From positions 1-26,562 of the forward strand of contig CALTZU010000031.1 in assembly GCA_943913835.1 (NCBI GenBank): a stretch of DNA of 26,562 bases. Reading direction: 5' to 3'. The translations under genes were made by a program, and so were the position numbers. Shown here in pieces: positions 8,573 to 15,120 of this stretch (position 1 is the first letter of the stretch; each line of letters begins with the position of its first letter). Origin of the DNA: an uncultured Rheinheimera sp. GTDB taxonomy: Bacteria > Pseudomonadota > Gammaproteobacteria > Enterobacterales > Alteromonadaceae. Below the pieces are notes generated by a model that searched no databases, was not told the origin of the DNA, and saw nothing but the letters and a program-made list of their open reading frames with translations.

Positions 8573-8845
8573 TTAGTGCACTTGGTAATGGCGACAGAAA
8601 AAGTCTATCACTTTGTCCGGATCCGGGCGGGTTCGCATATTGTGCCTTAATGCCAGGCCTGTAGCCAAAGCACGTAAGGTTACATCTAAAGGGGCACCTA
8701 CAGGCTTTTCAATTTGATAGTTGTTAAATAAAAAATTAATAGCTGCACCTGCATAAGAATTGACTGAATCTGAAGGCAGCAAACGCAGTTCCTGAAGACG
8801 TACTCCAAGTTCACGCATTCTTTGTAAGCGGCTGGCTTCGTTCAT
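8573..8845 (-). CDS. Hypothetical 90-aa protein
   Basis: A 90-aa, mostly helical, soluble protein that I do not recognise. It starts MNEASRLQRMRELG, has a charged N-terminal helix, a middle segment containing INFLFNNYQIEKP, and a C-terminal RPDPDKVIDFFCRHY stretch. There is no signal peptide or membrane segment. AAGGAGAG eight bases before the ATG is a strong ribosome-binding site, and a terminator follows, so it is very likely a real gene. Its nearest upstream neighbour on the same strand is the CBS-domain gene, but a 342-bp gap with a terminator-like hairpin separates them. Confidence 0.75.
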   Translation of the reverse strand: MNEASRLQRMRELGVRLQELRLLPSDSVNSYAGAAINFLFNNYQIEKPVGAPLDVTLRALATGLALRHNMRTRPDPDKVIDFFCRHYQVH

Positions 8846-8987
8846 TTGTCTCTCCTTATCAAAAGCAGTAAAAGCTGATGCTTATATATCTGCTGTTCTT
8901 GGAAAAGCTTTAGCGAAATCACCAGCAAGAATGCATTGTGATTATAAAATTGTGGCAATGAATTGAATTTCTAATGTTGGTTGATGC

Positions 8988-9071
8988 AGGTCTTGGAGGT
9001 TCTTAATTGATCTTTCATCGGAAAACGCCGCCATGAACCAGGAGACCAGGCAGAGGGGAGGTCTTGGAGGT
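8988..9071. repeat. 13-bp direct repeat pair AGGTCTTGGAGGT
   Basis: Two identical copies lie at 8988-9000 and 9059-9071, 71 bp apart start to start. The second copy supplies one arm of the inner hairpin described for this region. No other copy was noticed in the window. Possibilities include binding sites, a small structured RNA or a remnant of an inserted element; none is proven. Confidence 0.6.
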
Positions 9072-9094
9072 ACCTATACTCTGTGGCGGCTTTC

Positions 9095-9131
9095 AAAAAC
9101 CCCGTTCCGCGGGAATGAATACGAAACGGGG
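9095..9131 (-). terminator. Probable terminator of the CBS-domain gene
   Basis: Read on the minus strand, CCCCGTTTCG (9131-9122) pairs with CGGAACGGGG (9109-9100) with one G-U pair, and a run of five T (9099-9095) follows directly. It lies about 57 nt past the CBS gene's stop codon. On the plus strand the stem is followed by A rather than T, so it is directional. Confidence 0.7.
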
Positions 9132-9187
9132 AAAACCAGAAAAAACATGCTTCAGCGGGCCCTTGTTAATGACCCGGCAAAGGTCGA

Positions 9188-9748
9188 TCAGGCATACATG
9201 CGGTCAAAAATATTTAAAAAAGTCGGAGCTTTTTCAATATGAACCGGAATATGCAAACGGCTGGCAATATCGCTCGCAGAGATCACTCCGCGGATGTGGT
9301 GAGAGTCGGTATCAATCACTAAACAGTGCTGCTCGCCATTGTTTTGTAATGTGTTCAGCACATCGCCTATGGTGCAATATTTGATTTGCTCGTAAGCCAG
9401 GGCTTTAATTTCAGCACGTGGGCGCATTAAATCGGCCACTGTTAAGTCAGTGCGATTCACGCCTTTGCCTAAACGTTGCAACACATTCTGGATAGACAAC
9501 TGTTCGTAGCTGATTAAACCGATCAATTCCTGATTGGCGTCTATTACCAGTTTTAATTTGGTATGTTCATGATTCATCATATCCTCTGCTTCGACAGCAC
9601 AGGTATTAGCGTCAATCATCATTGGGCTGGTGGTCTTGAAGTCAGAGACAAAATCCAGCGCAGCTGAGTTTAAATTGGCTTCAGCAAATTCGGCGGGCTG
9701 AACTAAATGGTCTATTACATCAACGTTGAATAAATTTAACTTTTTCAT
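9188..9748 (-). CDS. CBS-domain pair protein
   Basis: A 186-aa cytoplasmic protein made of two CBS motifs (about residues 35-92 and 103-172) with a short N-terminal extension. Recognisable pieces are VAVEAEDMMNHEHTKL-like helix followed by LKLVIDANQELIGLIS for CBS1, and VLNTLQNNGEQHCLVI followed by IRGVISASDIASRL for CBS2. Paired CBS modules usually bind adenine nucleotides and act as energy or redox sensors. With no attached enzyme domain, the partner is unknown. AGGAGAGG about eight to ten bases before the ATG supports the start. A directional terminator follows at 9131-9095. Confidence 0.85.
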   Translation of the reverse strand: MKKLNLFNVDVIDHLVQPAEFAEANLNSAALDFVSDFKTTSPMMIDANTCAVEAEDMMNHEHTKLKLVIDANQELIGLISYEQLSIQNVLQRLGKGVNRTDLTVADLMRPRAEIKALAYEQIKYCTIGDVLNTLQNNGEQHCLVIDTDSHHIRGVISASDIASRLHIPVHIEKAPTFLNIFDRMYA

Positions 9749-9852
9749 AGGAACCTCTCCTCAGTCCGCTCAGAGGCAGCGAAACTGAAATTAAAACAAT
9801 AGTTGTGTCAGAACATGGGCAGGAGGCCGGAAAATCTGACTATTTCAATGAT

Positions 9853-10170
9853 TTAAGAGAGATGTACTGGCGGAGCGCGAGCTGGATAACAGCTTTTTTG
9901 CGTGATACTGAACTGAACTTGTGTCCACTGATAACAATTACCATGCAGCACAGGGAATTCAAAACTATTCCAGTGAACAGGGCTTTTTTCGTCGTCACCA
10001 GAGGTTTCTGTAGAATCGACAGTAGAGTGGGTACTTGATGCAACCAAAGCAACAGTGAAGTTTTTATTCGCTTGTTGTAAATCGACCCAACTGCTGGATG
10101 CAGAATGGCCTGCTGTAGGAAACAGCAAACTCAGGTAAAACAACACTGCGATAAAACTTAAATACTTCAT
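9853..10170 (-). CDS. Small secreted protein of unknown function
   Basis: A 105-aa protein with a clear signal peptide (residues 1-24, cleavage after GHSA), which leaves a mature region of about 80 aa. That region is Ser/Thr-rich near its start and has two cysteines (79 and 94) that could form a disulfide in the periplasm. I recognise no family. The ATG at 10170 is preferred to a GTG nine bases upstream because the signal peptide begins naturally there, although the ribosome-binding site is weak either way. A well-formed extended -10 promoter lies 44-73 nt upstream, which supports expression. The CBS-domain gene follows on the same strand after about 100 nt. Confidence 0.6.
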   Translation of the reverse strand: MKYLSFIAVLFYLSLLFPTAGHSASSSWVDLQQANKNFTVALVASSTHSTVDSTETSGDDEKSPVHWNSFEFPVLHGNCYQWTQVQFSITQKSCYPARAPPVHLS

Positions 10171-10213
10171 CTTTCGCACCCAGTAAGGACCAAAACAGCT
10201 CGGTCTTTATCTG

Positions 10214-10243
10214 ACTATAGCAGCAGTGTTTTTTAAAATGCAA
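10214..10243 (-). promoter_or_regulatory. Predicted sigma-70 extended -10 promoter
   Basis: On the minus strand, TTGCAT (10243-10238) and TATAGT (10219-10214) are separated by 18 bp. A TGC precedes the -10 box, giving an extended -10 element. Transcription would start near 10207, about 37 nt before the secreted-protein ATG. Confidence 0.5.
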
Positions 10244-10244
10244 A

Positions 10245-10321
10245 TAAAAAAATGAAAAAAATGAAAATAGCAGGCCAGATTAATTGACACTTTATTTGTG
10301 TCAGATCAATAAATGCCTGCT
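10245..10321 (-). terminator. Long imperfect hairpin with T-rich tail ending the bd-oxidase operon
   Basis: AGCAGGC (10269-10275) pairs with GCCTGCT (10315-10321), and inside it TGACAC (10285-10290) pairs with GTGTCA (10298-10303) around a TTTATTT loop. On the minus strand the stem is followed by a tract dominated by T (10268-10245). It lies 35 nt after the stop of the 38-aa gene, which fits an operon terminator. The inner palindrome could also be a protein-binding site. Confidence 0.6.
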
Positions 10322-10355
10322 AATATTTGGATAAAAGTGCTTGATTTTTAATCGC

Positions 10356-10472
10356 TTACAAAAACTTCATTCCTTGCTTTAATAGCCATGCAATAACAGT
10401 CAAGCTTAAAAATCCACACAGATATAACAAAACAAACCATTGGCCCTGAGAGAGTTTTTTGTACCACTGCAT
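10356..10472 (-). CDS. DUF2474/CydX-like small subunit of bd-type oxidase
   Basis: A 38-aa single-span membrane peptide, too short for most gene callers. It starts MQWYKKLSQGQW, has one hydrophobic helix (about residues 12-31) and ends with LKQGMKFL. A Gln/Trp-containing start, a central hydrophobic stretch with Ser and an AWLL-type end match the DUF2474 peptides encoded after cioB; CydX occupies the same place in E. coli-type operons. AGGAGG seven bases before the ATG lies inside the end of cydB. Its ATG overlaps the cydB TGA by one base (TGATG), so translation is probably coupled. In related oxidases such peptides stabilise the complex and its haems. Confidence 0.85.
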   Translation of the reverse strand: MQWYKKLSQGQWFVLLYLCGFLSLTVIAWLLKQGMKFL

Positions 10473-11515
10473 CAATAACCCTCCTGATAATCTTCGACTT
10501 TACCAGCAAAAATTTTGTAACCCCACAATGTATAAGCGCAAATCAGCGGTACAAAAATAAAAATGCCAGGCAGCATAAAAATTAAACTGCTATCTGGTGC
10601 TGCAGCCTGCATATAGGTGAGCTGGCGTGGCAGCAGGTAAGGAAAGACACTAACCAACAAGCCAACAAAGGCCAGCAGGAACAAAGCGGATGCCAACCAG
10701 AATGGCCTTTCTTCATGCCGTTCATGCACAGCGATTTCTGCTTGATGGCTGCGGTTGACCCGGCCTAAATCGCGAAATAATAAACGGGCGGCAAGCACAG
10801 ACAACAGAGGCAGTGGGATTAACCATAAAGCATGCAAGCCGCCAAACCAACGAGCACGGATCTCCGGCTCAATCCAGACAGTCCAGAGGCTGACCAGCAG
10901 CATGGATAACATCACAATCAGTACTAAACGCTGGCCATAACGCGCTGCTTTTTGTTGCAACTCGCCGCGGCTTTTCATCACCAGGTAACAACAGGCCAAA
11001 AGCGCGTAACCTGCCATCACAGCTAGACCACAAAACAGGCTGAATGGGCTGATCCAACTGAAACTGGACTGATTAATAAAATCAGCAGGTACGCCTTGCA
11101 CCAAAGTGCCCAACATCAGACCCTGACAAAATGCAGCCAGGCTGGAACCTATAGCAAAAGCAGTGTTCCAGTATTTTTTTGAGGTATCTGATTTAAACCT
11201 GTATTCAAAGGCGACACCGCGGAAAATCAAACCTATCAACATCAGTATGATCGGCAGATAAAAGGCAGAGGTGATAGAGGCATAAGCGGCTGGAAAAGCG
11301 CCAAATAAGATCACGCCACCAAACACCAGCCAGGTTTCGTTGCCATCCCAAACGTGAGCAATAGAGCGCATTAAGTGATCATGTTCGGTATCTGTATTAA
11401 ACCAGGGATACAAAATACCTATACCCAAATCAAAACCATCCAGCAGCACATACATCAGAATGGCAAAGCCAAGCAACAGCATATAAAACAAGCTTAAACT
11501 CAGTTCCAGCTCCAT
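10472..11515 (-). CDS. cydB: Cytochrome bd-type quinol oxidase subunit II (CioB/CydB)
   Basis: A 347-aa polytopic inner-membrane protein, with about eight or nine hydrophobic segments, of the CydB family. Diagnostic features are the N-terminal LDGFDLGIG and the HVWDGNETWLVFGG segment. Its length is near that of CioB proteins and shorter than E. coli CydB (379 aa). Together with the short CydA partner and the DUF2474 peptide, this points to the cyanide-insensitive (Cio) subgroup, though that is inference. AAGGAG precedes the ATG, and the start overlaps the cydA stop by one base (TAATG). The subunit supports quinol oxidation and oxygen reduction together with CydA but carries no haem itself. 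Confidence 0.95.
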   Translation of the reverse strand: MELELSLSLFYMLLLGFAILMYVLLDGFDLGIGILYPWFNTDTEHDHLMRSIAHVWDGNETWLVFGGVILFGAFPAAYASITSAFYLPIILMLIGLIFRGVAFEYRFKSDTSKKYWNTAFAIGSSLAAFCQGLMLGTLVQGVPADFINQSSFSWISPFSLFCGLAVMAGYALLACCYLVMKSRGELQQKAARYGQRLVLIVMLSMLLVSLWTVWIEPEIRARWFGGLHALWLIPLPLLSVLAARLLFRDLGRVNRSHQAEIAVHERHEERPFWLASALFLLAFVGLLVSVFPYLLPRQLTYMQAAAPDSSLIFMLPGIFIFVPLICAYTLWGYKIFAGKVEDYQEGY

Positions 11516-12936
11516 TAGTTGGCTCCTTTTGTAGCTGTGTCAGTTTCAGGCGCTAAAGCTTTGGTAAAAGACAGGGCATAACCCGAAGCTTTGACACCTA
11601 TACGTTGTTGTTCCAGATGTTCGATAGGGGCTGGACCTTTTTTGATCAGCTTGCGCATAAAGTACAGGTAAACGCCAAACAGCAAGCTGTAGGTCAAGAC
11701 AAATAAGGTCAGTGAAAATAGTACCCGTTCAGCTGGTAAGGGGCTGACGATTTCACTGGTGCGAACCAGGCCATAAATAATCCAGGGCTGACGACCAATT
11801 TCGACGACGTACCAGCCGGCTAACACAGCAATCACGCCTGAGGGAGCCATAAAGCTGACGGGCCAGAGGAACCAGTTGCTTTGATATAAAGTGCCACGCC
11901 AACGCAGATAAGCTCCAACTAAGGCGACACCTATCATCAGTACACCAATACCAACCATAATGCGGAAGCTGAAAAACACCATAGGTACATTGGGTCTGTC
12001 TGCCGCTGGCACTGATTTTAAGCCTTGCAGTTCACCATGCCAGTCGTGGGTTAAAATCAGGCTGGCAAGGCCAGGTAACGCTACTTCATAATGGTTTTCT
12101 TCTGCTTTCATATCAGGCAGGGCAAATAACAAAAGCGGCACGTTGCTTTCTTTTTCGGCCCATATTCCTTCCATTGCAGCCAGTTTCACCGGCTGGTGCT
12201 CTTTCACGTTTAAACCATGCAAATCACCGATCCAGGCTTGTAGTGGGGTCAGCACTAAGGCAAACCACAACATCATCGACAAGCCTTTACGGCCAAAGTC
12301 CTTGTGCTGGCCTTTACGCAGATACCAGGCGTGAGTGGCCATCACCACAAAAGTGGCTGTGATTAAAGCGGCCAGCAGCATATGGACTAAACGATAAGGC
12401 ATGGAGGGGTTAAAGATGACTTCCAGCCAACTGACGACTTCAAATTTACCATCCACTATTTGATGGCCTTGTGGGGTTTGCATCCAGGAGTTGGCGGCGA
12501 TAATCCAGAAGGCGGATATCCAGGTACCCACTGCGACAGTGACAGTGGCGAAAAAGTGCATTTTGGCGCTGACTCTTTGCCAGCCAAATAACATTACACC
12601 CAAAAAGCCAGCTTCAAGGAAAAAGGCCGTCAGCACTTCGTAGGCCATTAGAGGCCCAAGCACAGCACCTGCCATTTCAGAAAACTTAGAGAAGTTGGTG
12701 CCAAATTCATACGACAGCACTATGCCAGACACCACCCCCATGCCAAAAGTAATAGCAAAAGGTTTGATCCAGAACTTGGCCAGCTGCAGGTACTGTGGGT
12801 TACCGGTTTTTAGCCATAAGCCTTCCCAAATCGCAATCAGCGTGGCTAAACCTATGGTGATAGACGGAAAAATAATATGGAAGCTTACGGTAAAAGCAAA
12901 CTGGATCCTCGAAAGAATACTGACATCAAGTTCCAT
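11515..12936 (-). CDS. cydA: Cytochrome bd-type quinol oxidase subunit I (CioA/CydA)
   Basis: A 473-aa inner-membrane haem-bearing subunit. Axial-ligand positions can be matched to E. coli CydA: His20 (for His19), His185 (for His186) and the Met of FRIMVG (for Met393). Glu100 and Glu108 in the YEVLTAFFLEAGFLG segment match the proton-path acidic residues, and GRQPW is present near the C-terminus. It is about 50 aa shorter than E. coli CydA, consistent with a short Q-loop as in CioA. It catalyses quinol oxidation with reduction of O2 to water, typically with high oxygen affinity. GAGG nine bases before the ATG overlaps the stop of the small upstream gene. It probably belongs to one transcript with cydB and both micro-genes. 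Confidence 0.95.
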   Translation of the reverse strand: MELDVSILSRIQFAFTVSFHIIFPSITIGLATLIAIWEGLWLKTGNPQYLQLAKFWIKPFAITFGMGVVSGIVLSYEFGTNFSKFSEMAGAVLGPLMAYEVLTAFFLEAGFLGVMLFGWQRVSAKMHFFATVTVAVGTWISAFWIIAANSWMQTPQGHQIVDGKFEVVSWLEVIFNPSMPYRLVHMLLAALITATFVVMATHAWYLRKGQHKDFGRKGLSMMLWFALVLTPLQAWIGDLHGLNVKEHQPVKLAAMEGIWAEKESNVPLLLFALPDMKAEENHYEVALPGLASLILTHDWHGELQGLKSVPAADRPNVPMVFFSFRIMVGIGVLMIGVALVGAYLRWRGTLYQSNWFLWPVSFMAPSGVIAVLAGWYVVEIGRQPWIIYGLVRTSEIVSPLPAERVLFSLTLFVLTYSLLFGVYLYFMRKLIKKGPAPIEHLEQQRIGVKASGYALSFTKALAPETDTATKGAN

Positions 12937-12943
12937 AACTACC

Positions 12944-13051
12944 TCAATTTTTGAATGTTTTCACCCGGCTTAGTACAGATGGCGCGACAGCCACCGCCAG
13001 CAACAGCAACATGGTCAGCAATTCGGCGGCAAGAATAGACAGATCAGGCAT
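12944..13051 (-). CDS. Candidate 35-aa membrane micro-protein upstream of cydA
   Basis: A 35-aa open frame that usual length cut-offs would miss. It starts MPDLSILAAELLTM, continues as an unbroken Leu/Ala/Val helix to about residue 27, then ends with a positive tail (SRVKTFKN), which predicts N-out/C-in insertion. An AAAGAGAA stretch lies about six bases before the ATG. Its TGA is seven bases before the cydA ATG, and the GAGG ribosome-binding site of cydA overlaps that stop, which suggests coupled translation. A candidate sigma-54 promoter lies upstream. I match it to no known oxidase peptide (CydX, CydH/YnhF or DUF2474). It may be an undescribed accessory subunit or a leader peptide. Confidence 0.55.
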   Translation of the reverse strand: MPDLSILAAELLTMLLLLAVAVAPSVLSRVKTFKN

Positions 13052-13104
13052 AATGTTCTCTTTGTTGACAAGTTATACAGCAACAGCGCTGCGTCTACTG
13101 CTAG

Positions 13105-13120
13105 TGCCAGAATCAGGCCA
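13105..13120 (-). promoter_or_regulatory. Candidate sigma-54 (-24/-12) promoter of the bd-oxidase operon
   Basis: On the minus strand, TGGCCTGATTCTGGCA matches TGGCACG-N4-TTGCW at 9 of 12 fixed positions. The essential GG and GC doublets are in place at exactly the required spacing. Transcription would start near 13094, about 43 nt before the 35-aa gene. A sigma-54-dependent activator gene lies divergently next door, which raises the prior for this match. Confidence 0.45.
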
Positions 13121-13200
13121 CAATTTATTTGTATTTTAACTTATTGAATTTTAATAAATAAAATTAAAAGCTTGCAGTGAGTGTTAACTTTATTTACGAT

Positions 13201-13221
13201 TTGTCGCAGGCTGTGTGACAA
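13201..13221. promoter_or_regulatory. Inverted repeat, candidate activator-binding site
   Basis: TTGTCGCA and TGTGACAA are inverted around a 5-bp spacer with one mismatch between arms. The centre is about 115 bp upstream of the predicted oxidase start site, a usual distance for NtrC-type enhancer sites. It also lies 18 bp upstream of the kinase GTG, so it could serve autoregulation instead. Only one copy is seen. Confidence 0.4.
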
Positions 13222-13239
13222 CAAAGTTGACGGTGTGCT

Positions 13240-15120
13240 GTGGATTTGATTTTAGCTTTTGAGCTGATGATGTTGCTTACCAGTGGTTGTGCTGCCTTGA
13301 TGTCCGGCTGGCTTTGGTGGCATTCACGTTATCAGCGCACCCTTGCAGGCCTGGCTGGCTTTGGTGCCATGATGGCACTTTGGTGTTTGGGCCATGTTTT
13401 TGTCATACATGACCAGCCAGAACTGGGTCGCTATCTGTTATTAGCCAATCCTTTGATGCCTACATTTTTCCTGCATTTTGCGCTGCGTTTTGTGCAGCAG
13501 GACCAGGTAAAAGCCTCTTGGTTAAGTTGGTCGTTGCGTCATATCGGCTGGTTGTATTTTCTGACAGCGCTGGTGGTGTTGTTAAGCTGGAGTCTGGACG
13601 CCGGTGATGTGCTGCAAAGCTTAGCTTTGGGGCAAGTGTTTGTATTTCACTCTTATGGCTTTTTAAATCTACTGTACACAGTATTGATTGGCATGCTGGC
13701 CCATGCCGTGTTGTGGTATGGCTGGCGTTATCATCAGGGCAATAAAAAGCGCTCTATAGTGGCAATGTTTTTAGCCGGAGGTTGGGGTTTATTACTGGCC
13801 ACCAGCGTGGTGTTTCCGTCATTTGGCCTCGATTGGTTCCCTTACCCAATGTTGTTGTTGCCCAGTTACCCTGTGTTGCTGGTGTATGGCGTGGTGCGTT
13901 ATCAAATGCTGACCGTTAATGCGCTGGCAAACAGAGCTTTGCTCTGGCTGGTAATGTCTTTGTTGCTGCTGCTGCTGATGGCACTGGTCAGTTCGATCTT
14001 TGGTCAGTTGGGTATGAAGGCTCTGGCCAATGTGCCGGGCTGGCAGTTATGGCTCTATTCCAGTTTGGTGTTGTTGCTGACAGCAGCCTGTTACCGGCCT
14101 GTGTCAAAACTGGCTGAGCGACTGATTTATCCCGGTGCCACTTTGGATCAGACTTTGATTAATACCTGGCGTCAACAACTGGCTCAGTGTCAAAACTGGA
14201 CAAGCTTAGCGGATAAAGCCACGGAACTCTTGTCTGAGACGTTAAAGCAAAAAGTTCAGGTGCAGTTATCAGCATCAGGCGCTGTTATAGATAGCAATGT
14301 ACAGTTACGGCTTCGCTGTTACAGCCAGCAAGGCAGGTGGCAAGTGGAGTTAGTTGGTTGGGATGATATGACCCCTGGCATCAGGCTAGTAGCGCAGGTG
14401 TTTGGTTCTTTACTGAGCAGCAGTTGCGAATTACTGGCGCAATCGCTGCAACTGGCTGAAGCAGAAAAGCAGCAGTTGTCGCAACAACATTTGGTCGAAA
14501 TGGGCGCTTTGGCCGCCTCTATGGCACATGAACTGCGTAACCCACTGAATATTATCTCTATGGCCTCCGCAGGTGTAGATGCGGAACTACGCTCTCATAT
14601 TCAGCAGCAGCTGAAAAGGGCTGATCGGCTGATCTCTGATATGTTGGTGTATTCGGGCCGCCTGCAACTGCAGTACAGCGACATCGAATTTGAGCCATTA
14701 CTGCAAAGCTTGCTGCAACAATTTGACTGGCAGCAGGTGAAACTTGAACTGAAAGTGCCACAAGGACTGACATTGCAAGCTGACCCACACAGATTGCAGC
14801 AGGTGTTTTTAAACCTATTTGATAATGCCAATGCCTTTTTGCGCAATCAGACTGACGCCTGTTTGCTGGTAGAAGTGAGTGATGATCAACAACAAATCCG
14901 GGTACAGGTGCACAACAATGGTCCGGCTTTGGATGCCAGTCTGACTACAGAGCAATTATTCCGGCCTTTTATCAGTAAGCGCAGTGGCGGCAGTGGCTTG
15001 GGTCTGGCCATAGTCAAACGTATTATGGATGCCCACAAGGGCCAGATCAGCTTCCGTACTGATTTAGGCTGGGCTGTTAGTTTTGAACTTTTGTTTCCAA
15101 AGGATAGTACTGATGTTTAG
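13240..15120 (+). CDS. Multi-span membrane sensor histidine kinase
   Basis: A 626-aa kinase. Residues 1-290 form about seven or eight membrane helices, resembling a 7TM-type sensor region. Residues about 310-410 look like a degenerate GAF-type linker. The dimerisation/phosphoacceptor domain has AHELRNPLN with His430. The ATPase domain has the N-box FLNLFDNA (Asn525, Asn529) and a GGSGLGLA nucleotide motif near 583-590. The start is GTG with a weak ribosome-binding site; a double ATG at codons 10-11 is an alternative. It overlaps the response-regulator gene by 8 nt, so the two form a cognate pair. The membrane sensor and the neighbouring quinol oxidase suggest sensing of redox or oxygen state, which is inference. 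Confidence 0.9.
   Translation: MDLILAFELMMLLTSGCAALMSGWLWWHSRYQRTLAGLAGFGAMMALWCLGHVFVIHDQPELGRYLLLANPLMPTFFLHFALRFVQQDQVKASWLSWSLRHIGWLYFLTALVVLLSWSLDAGDVLQSLALGQVFVFHSYGFLNLLYTVLIGMLAHAVLWYGWRYHQGNKKRSIVAMFLAGGWGLLLATSVVFPSFGLDWFPYPMLLLPSYPVLLVYGVVRYQMLTVNALANRALLWLVMSLLLLLLMALVSSIFGQLGMKALANVPGWQLWLYSSLVLLLTAACYRPVSKLAERLIYPGATLDQTLINTWRQQLAQCQNWTSLADKATELLSETLKQKVQVQLSASGAVIDSNVQLRLRCYSQQGRWQVELVGWDDMTPGIRLVAQVFGSLLSSSCELLAQSLQLAEAEKQQLSQQHLVEMGALAASMAHELRNPLNIISMASAGVDAELRSHIQQQLKRADRLISDMLVYSGRLQLQYSDIEFEPLLQSLLQQFDWQQVKLELKVPQGLTLQADPHRLQQVFLNLFDNANAFLRNQTDACLLVEVSDDQQQIRVQVHNNGPALDASLTTEQLFRPFISKRSGGSGLGLAIVKRIMDAHKGQISFRTDLGWAVSFELLFPKDSTDV

Larger units (their letters stand above)
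8846..9187. other. Unexplained intergenic region with direct repeat and nested hairpin
   Basis: This 342-bp gap holds more structure than a plain spacer. A 13-bp direct repeat AGGTCTTGGAGGT occurs at 8988-9000 and 9059-9071. GCCGCCA (9027-9033) pairs with TGGCGGC (9084-9090). Inside that, CCAGGAGACC (9039-9048) can pair with GGTCTTGG (9061-9067 region) with a 2-nt bulge. A terminator-like hairpin follows at 9095-9131. The 9020-9190 part is visibly richer in GC than the AT-rich 8870-8990 part. A 69-codon open frame (9033-9242) has no recognisable protein and runs antisense into the CBS gene, so I do not call it. Confidence 0.5.

Noticed and set aside
8980..9140. Integron attC site or insertion-sequence remnant in the repeat-bearing gap
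   Set aside because: No attC core sites, terminal inverted repeats, target duplication or transposase fragment could be found.
9033..9242. 69-codon open frame on the plus strand
   Set aside because: It has no recognisable protein, and runs antisense into the CBS gene and through the hairpin region. The structured-region explanation fits better.
9805..10052. Open frames on both strands over the small secreted-protein gene
   Set aside because: They are shadows in other frames. Only the 9853-10170 minus frame has a signal peptide and a promoter.
12143..12973. Plus-strand open frames antisense to cydA
   Set aside because: They mirror a conserved membrane protein gene and have no independent ribosome-binding site or family.
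13120..13200. Possible FNR or ArcA site in the AT-rich stretch upstream of cydA
   Set aside because: No TTGAT-N4-ATCAA match is present, and ArcA-like matches in such AT-rich DNA are not meaningful by eye.
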